DNA from: Stictocephala bisonia
Lineage: Eukaryota > Arthropoda > Insecta > Hemiptera > Membracidae
Direction: 5' to 3'
Length of the DNA stretch: 64,000 nucleotides
Assembly: GCA_035578905.1 (NCBI GenBank)
Contig: JAQJVL010000679.1
Span: 372,001-436,000, forward strand
The notes under the pieces: generated by a model
Database searches by the model: none
Told to the model about the DNA's origin: nothing
The model's input: the letters and a program-made list of their open reading frames with translations, nothing else
Shown: piece after piece, positions 1-13,140 of the stretch
How positions within the stretch are numbered: position 1 is the first letter of the stretch
Layout of the letters: each line of letters starts with the position of its first letter
Program-made: the position numbers and the translations under genes

Positions 1-2363
1 AGCTGAATGATTGCTGTTACTTCTTCAAACTATTATTTTTCTCAGACCTTACTTATATACACAGTGTATTTCCCCTTGTTTATTCCTTCGTTAAACTAGC
101 TGAATGATTGCTGTTACTTCTTCAAACTATTATTTTTCTCAGACCTTACTTATATACACAGTGTTTTCCCCCTTGTTTATTCCTTCGTTAAACTAGCTGA
201 ATGATTGCTGTTACTTCTTCAAACTATTATTTTTCTCAGAACTTACTTATATACACAGTGTTTTTCCCCTTGTTTATTCCTTCGTTAAACTAGCTGAATG
301 ATTGCTGTTACTTCTTCAAACTATTATTTTTCTCAGAACTTACTTATATACACAGTGTTTTTCCCCTTGTTTATTCCTTCGTTAAACTAGCTGAATGATT
401 GCTGTTACTTCTTCAAACTATTATTTTTCTCAGAACTTACTTATATACACAGTGTTTTTCCCCTTGTTTATTCCTTCGTTAAACTAGCTGAATGATTGCT
501 GTTACTTCTTCAAACTATTATTTTTCTCAGACCTTACTTATATACACAGTGTTTTCCCCCTTGTTTATTCCTTCGTTAAACTAGCTGAATGATTGCTGTT
601 ACTTCTTCAAACTATTATTTTTCTCAGACCTTACTTATATACACAGTGTTTTCCCCCTTGTTTATTCCTTCGTTAAACTAGCTGAATGATTGCTGTTACT
701 TCTTCAAACTATTATTTTTCTCAGAACTTACTTATATACACAGTGTTTTCCCCCTTGTTTATTCCTTCGTTAAACTAGCTGAATGATTGCTGTTACTTCT
801 TCAAACTATTATTTTTCTCAGAACTTACTTATATACACAGTGTTTTTCCCCTTGTTTATTCCTTCGTTAAACTAGCTGAATGATTGCTGTTACTTCTTCA
901 AACTATTATTTTTCTCAGACCTTACTTATATACACAGTGTTTTCCCCCTTGTTTATTCCTTCGTTAAACTAGCTGAATGATTGCTGTTACTTCTTCAAAC
1001 TATTATTTTTCTCAGACCTTACTTATATACACAGTGTTTTCCCCCTTGTTTATTCCTTCGTTAAACTAGCTGAATGATTGCTGTTACTTCTTCAAACTAT
1101 TATTTTTCTCAGACCTTACTTATATACACAGTGTTTTCCCCATTGTTTATTCCTTCGTTAAACTAGCTGAATGATTGCTGTTACTTCTTCAAACTATTAT
1201 TTTTCTCAGAACTTACTTATATACACAGTGTTTTCCCCCTTGTTTATTCCTTCGTTAAACTAGCTGAATGATTGCTGTTACTTCTTCAAACTATTATTTT
1301 TCTCAGACCTTACTTATATACACAGTGTTTTCCCCCTTGTTTATTCCTTCGTTAAACTAGCTGAATGATTGCTGTTACTTCTTCAAACTATTATTTTTCT
1401 CAGACCTTACTTATATACACAGTGTTTTCCCCCTTGTTTATTCCTTCGTTAAACTAGCTGAATGATTGCTGTTACTTCTTCAAACTATTATTTTTCTCAG
1501 AACTTACTTATATACACAGTGTTTTTCCCCTTGTTTATTCCTTCGTTAAACTAGCTGAATGATTGCTGTTACTTCTTCAAACTATTATTTTTCTCAGAAC
1601 TTACTTATATACACAGTGTTTCCCCCTTGTTTATTCCTTCGTTAAACTAGCTGAATGATTGCTGTTACTTCTTCAAACTATTATTTTTCTCAGAACTTAC
1701 TTATATACACAGTGTTTTTCCCCTTGTTTATTCCTTCGTTAAACTAGCTGAATGATTGCTGTTACTTCTTCAAACTATTATTTTTCTCAGAACTTACTTA
1801 TATACACAGTGTTTTTCCCCTTGTTTATTCCTTCGTTAAACTAGCTGAATGATTGCTGTTACTTCTTCAAACTATTATTTTTCTCAGAACTTACTTATAT
1901 ACACAGTGTTTCACCCTTGTTTATTCCTTCGTTAAACTAGCTGAATGATTGCTGTTACTTCTTCAAACTATTATTTTTCTCAGAACTTACTTATATACAC
2001 AGTGTTTTTCCCCTTGTTTATTCCTTCGTTAAACTAGCTGAATGATTGCTGTTACTTCTTCAAACTATTATTTTTCTCAGAACTTACTTATATACACAGT
2101 GTTTCCCCCTTGTTTATTCCTTCGTTAAACTAGCTGAATGATTGCTGTTACTTCTTCAAACTATTATTTTTCTCAGAACTTACTTATATACACAGTGTTT
2201 TCCCCCTTGTTTATTCCTTCGTTAAACTAGCTGAATGATTGCTGTTACTTCTTCAAACTATTATTTTTCTCAGAACTTACTTATATACACAGTGTTTTCC
2301 CCCTTGTTTATTCCTTCGTTAAACTAGCTGAATGATTGCTGTTACTTCTTCAAACTATTATTA
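1..2363. repeat. 97-bp satellite array, about 24 copies
   Basis: A head-to-tail array with a 97-bp unit that starts AGCTGAATGATTGCTG and ends TTCGTTAAACT. It runs from the first base of the window, so the left edge is cut off. Copies differ at few sites, mainly ACCTTACTT versus AACTTACTT and the number of T and C in the run before CCTTGTTTATTCC. The last copy breaks off inside the TATTATT stretch. No long open frame crosses it. No similarity to the other arrays in the window was seen. Confidence 0.97.
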
Positions 2364-2590
2364 TTTTGGAAGCAAAAGTTACATTTAATGCCAAGCAAAG
2401 CATATATGTATTTAACAGTGAATCACAATATACGATGTAAACTCTGCACATGTTACAATACTCACCACGTTTTATAGTCGGGTTAATGTTCCTCCCCTCG
2501 TTTCCACCCAAGTCAGGGGTTCAGTGATATCGAGGGGAGGGGAACGTGAGGAGCCTCCCAACAGTTTGGCGTATCTCTAATCTTGTAAAA
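2364..2590. other. Spacer between two satellites, with a GC-rich inverted repeat
   Basis: Unique-looking sequence separating the 97-bp and 56-bp arrays. It contains an inverted repeat, CCTCCCCTCG at 2491-2500 and CGAGGGGAGG at 2531-2540, which could form a 10-bp stem. No gene was recognised. Confidence 0.5.
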
Positions 2591-5500
2591 GCTGCCTACA
2601 TACGTAATTTGCAGGCACGAGGAATAAATGGAATACGTTAGGTGTTCATGGTCTAACAAGTGACTTGTAGACACGAGGGGTGAATGGAATACGTTATGTC
2701 CTCTAAGTCTACCAAGTAACTTGTAGGCACAAGGGGTGGATAAAATAAGTTATGTCCGTATGGTCTACGAATTAACTTGCAGTCACGAGGGGTGGATAGA
2801 ATACTTTATGTCCTGATGGTCTACCAAATAACTTGCAGACATGAGGGGTGGATGGAATACGTTATATCCTCATGGTCTACCAAGTAACTTGCAGACAGTA
2901 GGGGTGGATGGAATACGTTATGACCTCATAGTCTACCAAGTAACTTGCAGACACGAGCGGTGGACGGAATACGTTATGTCCTCATGGTCTACCACGTAAC
3001 TTGCAGACAGGAGGGGTGGATGGAATACGTTATGTCCTCATGGTCTACCACGTAACTTGCAGGCAAGAGGAGTGGATGAAATACGTTATGACCTCATAGT
3101 CTACCAAGTAACTTGCAGACACGAGCGGTGGATGGAATACGTTATGTCCTCATGGTCTACCGCGTAACTTGCAGGCAAGAGGAGTGGATGGAATACGTTA
3201 TGACCTCATAGTCTACCAAGTAACTTGCAGACACGAGCGGTGGACGGAATACGTTATGTCCTCATGGTCTACCACGTAACTTGCAGACAGGAGGGGTGGA
3301 TGGAATACGTTGTCCTCATGGTCTACCACGTAACTTGCAGGCAAGAGGAGTGGATGGAATACGTTATGACCTCATAGTCTACCAAGTAACTTGCAGACAC
3401 GAGCGGTGGATGGAATACGTTATCTCCTCATGGTCTACCACGTAACTTGCAGGCAAGAGGAGTGGATGGAATACGTTATGACCTCATAGTCTACCAAGTA
3501 ACTTGCAGACACGAGCGGTGGATGGAATACGTTATGCCCTCATGGTCTACCAAGTAACTTGAAGACACGAGCGGTGGATGGAATACGTTATGTCCTCATG
3601 GTCTACCACGTAACTTGCAGGCAAGAGGAGTGGATGGAATACGTTATGACCTCATAGTCTACCAAGTAACTTGCAGACACGAGCGGTGGATGGAATACGT
3701 TATGTCCTCATGGTCTACCACGTAACTTGCAGGCAAGAGGAGTGGATGGAATACGTTATGACCTCATAGTCTACCAAGTAACTTGCAGACACGAGCGGTG
3801 GATGGAATACGTTATGCCCTCATGGTCTACCAAGTAACTTGCAGACACGAGCGGTGGATGGAATACGTTATGTCCTCATGGTCTACCACTAAACTTGCAG
3901 ACATGAGGTGTGGATGGAATACGTTATGTCCGTATGGTCTACGAAGTAACTTGTAGGCACGAGAGGTGGATAAAATAAGTTATGTTCGTATGGTCTACGA
4001 AGTAACTTGTAGGCACGAGGGGTGAATAAAATAAGTTATGTCCGCATGGTCTACAAATTAACTTGCAGTTACGAGGGGTGGATAGAATACTTTATGTCCT
4101 GATGGTCTACCAAGTAACTTGCAGACATGAGGGGTGGATGGAATACGTTATATCCTCATGGTCTACCACGTAACTTGCAGACATGAGGGGTGGATGGAAT
4201 ACGTTATATCCGTATGGTCTACGAAGTAACTTGTAGGCACGAGGGGTGGATAAAATAAGTTATGTCCGTATGGTCTACGAAGTAACTTGTAGGCACGAGG
4301 GGTGAATAAAATAAGTTATGTCCGTATAGTCTACAAATTAACTTCCAGTCACGAGGGGTGGATAGAATACTTTATGTTTTGATGGTCTACCAAGTAACTT
4401 GCAGACAGTAGGGGTGGATGGAATATGTATGACCTCATAGTCTACCAAGTAACTTGCAGACACGAGCGGTGGACGGAATACGTTATGTCCTCATGGTCTA
4501 CCACGTAACTTGCAGACAGGAGGGGTGGATGGAATTCGTTATGTCCTCATGGTCTACCACGTAACTTGCAGGCAAGAGGAGTGGATGGAATACGTTATGA
4601 CCTCATAGTCTACCAAGTAACTTGCAGACACGAGCGGTGGATGGAATACGTTATGTCCTCATGGTTTACCACGTAACTTGCAGACAGGAGGGGTGGACGG
4701 AATACGTTATATCTGTATGGTCTACGAAGTAACTTGTAGGCACGAGGGGTGGATAAAATAAGTTATGTCTGTATGGTCTACGAAGAAACTTGTAGGCACG
4801 AGGGGTGGATAAAATAAGTTATGTCCGTATGGTCTACTAAGTAACTTGCAGTCACGAGGAGTGGATAGAATACTTTATGTCCTGATGGTCTACCAAGTAA
4901 CTTGCAGACATGAGGGGTGGATGGAATACGTTATGTCCTCATGGTCTACGAGGTAACTTGCAGACATGAGGGGTGGATGGAATACGTTATGTCCTCATGG
5001 TCTACGAAGTAACTTGCAGACATGAGGGGTAGATGAAATACGTTATGTCCTCATGGTCTACGAAGTAACTTGCAGACAGGAGGGGTGGATGGAATACGTT
5101 ATGTCCTCATGGTCTACCACGTAACTTGCAGACAAGAGGAGTGGATGGAATACGTTATGTCCTCATGGTCTACGAAGTAACTTGCAGACATGAGGGGTGG
5201 ATGGAATACGTTATGTCCTCATGGTCTACGAAGTAACTTGCAGACATGAGGGGTGGATGGAATACGTTATGTCCTCATGGTCTACCACGTAACTTGCAGA
5301 CAAGAGGAGTGGATGGAATACGTTATATCCGTATGGTCTACGAAGTAACTTGTAGACACGAGGGGTGGATGGAATACGTTATGTCCTCATGGTCTACGGA
5401 GTAACTTGCAGACATGAGGGGTGGATGGAATACGTTATGGCCTCATGGTATATCAAGTAACTTGTAGACACAAGGGGTGGATGGAATACGTTATGTCCTC

Positions 5501-6012
5501 ATGGTATATCAAGTAACTTGTAGACATGAAGGGTGAATGGAATACGTTATGTCCTCATGGTCTACGAAGTAACTTGCAGACATGAGGGGTGGATGGCATA
5601 CGTTATGTCCTCATGTTATATCAAGTAACTTATAGACACGAGGGTTAGATGGAATACGTTATGTCCTCATGGTCTATCAAGTAACTTGTAGACACGAGGG
5701 GTGGATGGAATACGTTATGTCCTCATGGTCTACGAAGTAACTTGCAGACACTAGGGGTGGATGGAATAAGTTATCTCCGTATGTTCTACCAAGTAACCTG
5801 CAGACACGATGGGTGGATGGAATACGTTATGTCCATAGTCTACCAAGTAACTTGCAGACCCGAGGGTTGGATAGAATACGTTATGTCCTCATAGTCTACC
5901 AAGTAACTTGTAGACATGAGGGGTGAATGGAATAAGTTATCTCCGTATGTTCTACCAAGTAACTTGCAGTCAGAAGGGGTGGATGGAATACGTTATGTCC
6001 ATATGCTCGACC
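2591..6012. repeat. 56-bp satellite array, about 61 copies, with higher-order structure
   Basis: The unit is 56 bp, with core GTCTACCAAGTAACTTGCAG followed by a GAGGGGTGGATGGAATACGTTATGTCCTCATG-type half. Copies are more diverged than in the neighbouring arrays and fall into subfamilies: GGCAAGAGGAG, ACACGAGCGG, ACATGAGGGG and GGCACGAGGGGTGGATAAAAT. Between 3.06 and 3.75 kb the GGCAAGAGG variant recurs at alternating spacings of 112 and 168 bp, which is a five-unit, 280-bp higher-order repeat. A 64-residue frame at the right edge is an accident of the repeat. Confidence 0.95.
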
Positions 6013-7524
6013 AGATATATTTTGTGGTGCCATATACACTAGGGAAATTATTTCTCCTGTAGTAATTTGTTTGTAGTAAAAATATCTCATCTAATATTAT
6101 ATATTGATATATAAAATGGCAAATATATTCTGTATTTTGGAAATATAAGTAATGTAACTACTGTATAGTAATTGAAAAATTCAAAATCTTTATTCGTATG
6201 TGTAAAAATACATATTTACATTACACGTCAAGTAACTAAAGCTAGATTTTAAACTAATAAATCCTGTAAACAACTATAGCATTTACCGAAAAAGTATGGT
6301 TTAAATTTATTTTTTAATCAACGTATACTATGCTCATGTTTTGTTTCCTGTGGCAGTTTGTATTAAACTTTGGAACTTAAATTATATAGTCCCCTATCAA
6401 TTGCAATGGTATTAAGTCCAGACAAAGATATAAGTTCTCTAGAGCGTGTTTGATAATTATGAATCACTACAATTGTAGTGGGCTGTTTTTAATTACAAAA
6501 TTATAAAAATATGTGGGTTGCTTTTAACTATAAAATATAATACGTATTCCACTAGACCAGCCAAGTAAGGATCTTAAATCTGTAATAAGGGGCTTACAGG
6601 ACTCGAACCTCCTCATTTTTGGAATTAAATTATTCGCAGACACTCTTTTTGCTGGGCAAACACCCTATTAAAATTGACTACGCTAGATTGACCCCTGACC
6701 ATTAACCCATATCTCACGATGTACTATTCGTAGAACTTCCCGGCGAACGTACTTAGTTATACATGACCATGCAAGTGTGAAGAGTAAAGACAAAGCTCTA
6801 CCTTGTATATAAGTAAACATTCTATTTAAAAATAAACACAAATATTGTTTTCACCAAAGCAAATATACATGATGAAAATGCAAATTTACTTTTAGGTTAG
6901 TTATATACGACATGAAGCATTAAAGCACTTAGGAATAACAAATTTGATGCTTAGAAATAAAAAAAAACTTTAGTTATTATAAGTAGGCCTACTATTCAAC
7001 ATATTTTATTGCTTAAAATATTCAGTCCCACAACTATTTACAAACAATTAAAAAAATCGCTTCATAAATGAATACTTCGATTTGCTAAAGCACAAACATA
7101 TCCATGCAGCCTTAGATATGTGAAACCATTTTTACTAACAATAAAATCACTGCAGTTGCTCTATATGTTTTCATAATTCTATGACATTATTACATTTTTA
7201 TTACAATCATAATAGGGCATACAATATTTAATAAGTTTTGATTATTCGAGTTGTTTCTTACAATTTAAGAAATTGATTTAGAAAAACTGTATTTATTTCA
7301 ACAATCTATAGGATTAAAATATATAAAAGGCCTAGTTTAATTGAGTTAAAGTATGAGAATTTCTGAATTCCCATTCATAACTGCTAACTTACGAATATTG
7401 ATAACTGTTCAAAATAAACATTTTTGAAATTGAACATATAGATCCAATTTTTTTTTCTTAAGAAATAGATTTTTATCATTTTCCGTACATGATAAAAAAT
7501 AATAGTTTTTAGCTATTAAAATTG
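6013..7524. other. AT-rich stretch without a recognised gene
   Basis: Mostly AT-rich sequence without long frames. A canonical tRNA-type B box (GGTTCGAGTCC) can be read on the minus strand near 6597-6607 beside GC-richer sequence, which may be a decayed SINE; I found no convincing A box at the proper distance. Nothing else is supported. Confidence 0.4.
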
Positions 7525-9533
7525 CTTAAATTTGATCTGTTTTAATTTCAACTATATAATCGACCTTAAATTTTATCTGTTTTAATTTCAACTATATAAT
7601 CGACCTTAAATTTTATCTGTTTTAATTTCAACTATATAATCGACCTTAAATTGTATCTGTTTTAATTTCAACTATATAATCGACCTTAAATTTTATCTGT
7701 TTTAATTTCAACTATATAATCGACCTTAAATTTTATCTGTTTTAATTTCAACTATATAATCAACCTTAAATTTTATCTGTTTTAATTTCAACTATATAAT
7801 CGACCTTAAATTTTATCTGTTTTAATTTCAACTATATAATCGACCTTAAATTTTATCTGTTTTAATTTCAACTATATAATCGACCTTAAATTTTATCTGT
7901 TTTAATTTCAACTATATAATCGACCTTAAATTTTATCTGTTTTAATTTCAACTATATAATCGACCTTAAATTGTATCTGTTTTAATTTCAACTATATAAT
8001 CGACCTTAAATTTTATCTGTTTTAATTTCAACTATATAATCGACCTTAAATTTTATCTGTTTTAATTTCAACTATATAATCGACCTTAAATTTTATCTGT
8101 TTTAATTTCAACTATATAATCGACCTTAAATTTTATCTGTTTTAATTTCAACTATATAATCGACCTTAAATTTTATCTGTTTTAATTTCAACTATATAAT
8201 CGACCTTAAATTTTATCTGTTTTAATTTCAACTATATAATCGACCTTAAATTTGATCTGTTTTAATTTCAACTATATAATCGACCTTAAATTTTATCTGT
8301 TTTAATTTCAACTATATAATCGACCTTAAATTTTATCTGTTTTAATTTCAACTATATAATCGACATTACATTTTATCTGTTTTAATTTCAACTATATAAT
8401 CGACCTTAAATTTTATCTGTTTTAATTTCAACTATATAATCGACCTTAAATTTTATCTGTTTTAATTTCAACTATATAATCGACCTTAAATTTTATCTGT
8501 TTTAATTTCAACTATATAATCGACCTTAAATTTTATCTGTTTTAATTTCAACTATATAATTGACCTTAAATTTTATCTGTTTTAATTTCAACTATATAAT
8601 CGACCTTAAATGTTATCTGTTTTAATTTCAACTATATAATCGACCTTAAATTTTATCTGTTTTAATTTCAACTATATAATCGACCTTAAATTTTATCTGT
8701 TTTAATTTCAACTATATAATCGACCTTAAATTCTATCTGTTTTAATATCAACTATATAATCGACCTTAAATTTTATCTGTTTTAATTTCAACTATATAAT
8801 CGACCTTAAATTTTATCTGTTTTAATTTCAACTATATAATCGACCTTAAATTTTATCTGTTTTAATTTCAACTATATAATCGACCTTAAATTTTATCTGT
8901 TTTAATTTCAACTATATAATCGACATTAAATTTTATCTGTTTTAATTTCAACTATATAATCGACCTTAAATTTTATCTGTTTTAATTTCAACTATATAAT
9001 CGACCTTAAATGTTATCTGTTTTAATTTCAACTATATAATCGACCTTAAATTTTATCTGTTTTAATTTCAACTATATAATCGACCTTAAATTCTATCTGT
9101 TTTAATTTCAACTATATAATCGACCTTAAATTTTATCTGTTTTAATTTCAACTATATAATTGACCTTACATTTTATCTGTTTTAATTTCAACTATATAAT
9201 CGACCTTAAATTTTATCTGTTTTAATTTCAACTATATAATCGACTTTAAATTTTATCTGTTTTAATTTCAACTATATAATCGACCTTAAATTTTATCTAT
9301 TTTAATTTCAACTATATAATCGACCTTAAATTTTATCTGTTTTAATTTCAACTATATAATCGACCTTAAATTTGATCTGTTTTAATTTCAACTATATAAT
9401 CTACCTTAAATTTGATCTGTTTTAATTTCAACTATATAATCGATCCTAAATTTTATCTGTTTTAATTTCAACTATATAATCGACCTTAAATTTTATCTAT
9501 TTCAATTTCAACTATATAATCGACCTTAAATTT
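7525..9533. repeat. 40-bp satellite array, about 50 copies
   Basis: A very regular array with a 40-bp unit, TTTTATCTGTTTTAATTTCA followed by ACTATATAATCGACCTTAAA. Nearly all copies are identical; variants are single substitutions such as TTTG, TTGT, TGTT and TTCT at the unit start. No length variants were seen across about 2 kb, so the phase is kept from end to end. Divergence is somewhat higher near the right edge (9.36-9.53 kb). Confidence 0.97.
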
Positions 9534-11390
9534 CAAGTTTAAATGTAATAAAACCTTTATAATCCTGAATCAAAATCATTTTAAATTATTTGAGTGGACA
9601 TGCATTTTATATTTTTGCTTGTATTGTGTTTAATTGTATCTTTATTTTTTTTAATTTAATATACATTACATTCAATTAAAAAGTTATACGAGTCAACTTC
9701 ATAAATTATAATATTATGATTCATTGCCAAGTTGTGTCTATTCCCGAGCTCAATCCACTACTAATTAAATTAACACTACTTAAATCAGTTACCATTTCAT
9801 AAATAATGATAGTTTTACTTTAAAAAACTTATTAGTTGAAATTACTAAAAGGATACTATTTAGTTAAAAACATTGCCATTACAGTTATGAACAGTTTTAT
9901 AACGCCTAAATATTCTAAGATGAAAATGAATATAAATTTAATTAATTTAAATTACAGGTAGAATAATAAAACAATCTTTTTGCGAGTAATTCAATTATAG
10001 ATTAGTACCATAAGACAGACGAATTGATATTTGAGAGCTATTCTGTTATTCATATGGAATATGCGAAGTTAATTGGTTGTACGAGAAGAAAGCCAACTAA
10101 CGAGAAGAAATCAAATATCATATAGAAAATAAATTTAAAGAAAATAATAATTATAATTACAAATTTGTTAAAAAATATAATAATTAATTACATAACCGGT
10201 GACTCGGAACAAGCTAGAGTAGGCCATCGTTTTGTTTCGTATGTCACATACATTTTAAAATTTTTTGCGTGCAAACGTTATGTTAAACAATTCCACATAG
10301 GAAGTGGAAAGCACTAATGAGTATGTAAAATAATAATTAAAATTACATCTTGATTTTAATACAAAGTTTTGCTGTTAACAATTTTTTTATTTTTATTTTC
10401 TGCAACTTATGTACTTGAATTTGTTATATTTTGAGGAGGTAACCTCAAAACAGCTTCATGTTCAGAGGTACCTAGCCATATATCACATTAGTAAATAAAA
10501 TAGATTAATTTGTTTAATGTTACTTTTAAATTAAGCTAAAATAGTGTTTTAAAATATCTTACATTGTGTTTTTGGTTTTTATAAACTTAATACTCTATTT
10601 GGTTCTTTGTGTATTTGTTTATTCAAATTGGTTATTAAACTGAATATTAATTCCTGTTTCGTACAATTAAAGTAATAAAAGGTGTACTTGCTAACTATTT
10701 TGTGATATAACTTGTAATAAGTCCCAATCCGAGCGGCGATAATGACATTACTGAGTTGACAGCCACGAGGGTTGTAGATGGATCACCCAATCCGTCATCC
10801 TGACATAAGCCTTACTTATTACGTTATGTCCCTGTCATGTTTACTTTATCACTAGACACTCTGTCTTAGTGATATGAGCAGATATCTAGTCCCATACGTG
10901 ATAAATACTATGGGGTACATGTGTATATGTTACCACATGATGTCATCCACCTTATACAGGGTCTCAAGAAAGGTGTGTCAAACACATTACAGATGAAAGG
11001 CTTATCACTTATTACTTCCCACTACATGTATCTCAAGAAATAACGTAAAAACCTGTTTAACCTTTTCCATATACAGGGCATGGGATATTCCGCGCACTGA
11101 AGTTTTCCAGTTTGAATCTCGACTTTTTCAAATACAAATATTATTCATGTTACATGTTCCTAAAATAAACACAAATTTTGCTAAAAACTAAAATCAACTA
11201 TCTCTTCTCGTTTACAAATGGAAGTCATTTATTTAGGAAATTTTATATTTTTAAGTAACTTGTTCTTCCACTAACAATGCATGTTGTTCTTATACGGTTG
11301 AAAATGTCCACTCTATAAAATTCTAGATTATGCCAAACACAACGTTTTTAAAACGAAAAAAGCTACTTCAAATACATTATTTTTACATAT
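9534..11390. other. AT-rich spacer, no gene recognised
   Basis: Low-complexity AT-rich sequence to about 10.7 kb, then a GC-richer stretch at 10.72-11.05 kb with short inverted segments. No frame of useful length and no family signature was seen. Confidence 0.4.
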
Positions 11391-11394
11391 TTAT

Positions 11395-11880
11395 ATTGTC
11401 CCATTGAAGCTGTTTCTACACATTAGGTCATGATTTACAGTTTCGAAGGCCTTACTCAGATCAAAGAATAGGCTATGATTATTATTGTATGTGTTAAAAT
11501 ACAATTAATTGGTGGCCAGTCTGGAATTTACAGATGCTGTAACGAAAAAGGTCGAGCAGAGGCCTTTTAGTTGTTTCTTAAATTGTAAATGTTTTGTCTC
11601 TAGTTTAAGTGAAAAGTGTTTCCAGTGTCATGTTCTTTTACAGCATGGCTCAATAAAGAGAATATAGCAGTTTTAATATGTTTTCTTCATAGTTACATGT
11701 TGACTAGAAGATAACAAATTATGACTGACTACGAGAAAGTCCAACATTCTAGTCAAGGCAAGCTTCTTGAAGATTCTTAGATATAATAGACATTGGTCTA
11801 TAGTTGTCACAGCATTTTTTATCCCCGTCATTAAGAACAGGTGTCAAAATTGACGCCACCTTTGTGGAGGAACTATGGCT
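11395..11880 (-). pseudogene. Decayed non-LTR reverse transcriptase fragment
   Basis: Read on the minus strand, two blocks of a LINE-type reverse transcriptase can be recognised in the right order. Around 11770-11850 the frame gives DNYRPMSII, matching the conserved NYRPISI block before the fingers. Around 11400-11470 it gives LFFDLSKAFETVNHD, matching motif A (FLDLSKAFDTV.H) with the first catalytic aspartate retained. The region between them does not stay in one frame. No YADD block or 3' tail was found nearby, so this is an internal fragment of an old insertion. The exact ends are uncertain. Confidence 0.75.
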
Positions 11881-11993
11881 TTCACCACCCGCTCTCATGG
11901 TGGTCCGACTGGGTGATGGGTTTCCGCTATCATCGGAGGAAAGGCAATATGATTTTTTAAATTTAATTAAATTTCGCTCTATAGCAAAATTAG

Positions 11994-12757
<764 letters not shown>

Positions 12758-13140
12758 CAACAGTGGCGCTGAGCTGTAACCCAGCCACTTGGAGACGAAG
12801 TGTAGGCGATGAGTTCTAAGCTTGGTTCTCCTAATACGAGTGTAGCTTCCACTCAATGGTTGCCATCGACCCAGACACTTCTAGAGAACAATGAGGTGTC
12901 CAAGTTGGGTGGTAGTCAGGGTCCGGATGTTGTGTAGTGGAGGGACCTGAGTATCAGGCGTGTTATTTAGCTGAAAGTCAGACCAATATTGCGTGGTTAA
13001 AGCTGCCGTTCCTTTAATTGTCCTGGCTGTTGGGATTTTTAATAAATGGCTATTTCAGTAGAACACATGACCATAGTAATAATGACTACATACAATTATC
13101 TACTCTCATCATACCCATTCGCCTTTATCTCACGATGTCT
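12758..13140 (+). repeat. Dispersed repeat, copy 1 of 2 (unclassified)
   Basis: This block is alignable with the reverse complement of about 63185-63620. Shared stretches include GCTGTAACCCAGC, GTAGGCGAT, TTGGGTGGTAGTCA-like, GAGTATCAGGC, AGCTGAAAGTCAGACCA and CTGTTGGGAT, all in the same order. It is GC-richer than its surroundings. Divergence is substantial, with several indels, so both copies are old. I see no coding frame, terminal inverted repeat or target duplication; it may be part of a non-autonomous retroposon or the end of a longer element. Confidence 0.8.

Noticed and set aside
2591..6012. 56-bp regular repeats considered as a CRISPR array
   Set aside because: The whole 56-bp unit is repeated, without unique spacers.
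6560..6660. tRNA gene or SINE on the minus strand, from the B box GGTTCGAGTCC
   Set aside because: No A box or cloverleaf at the expected distance; kept only as a remark.
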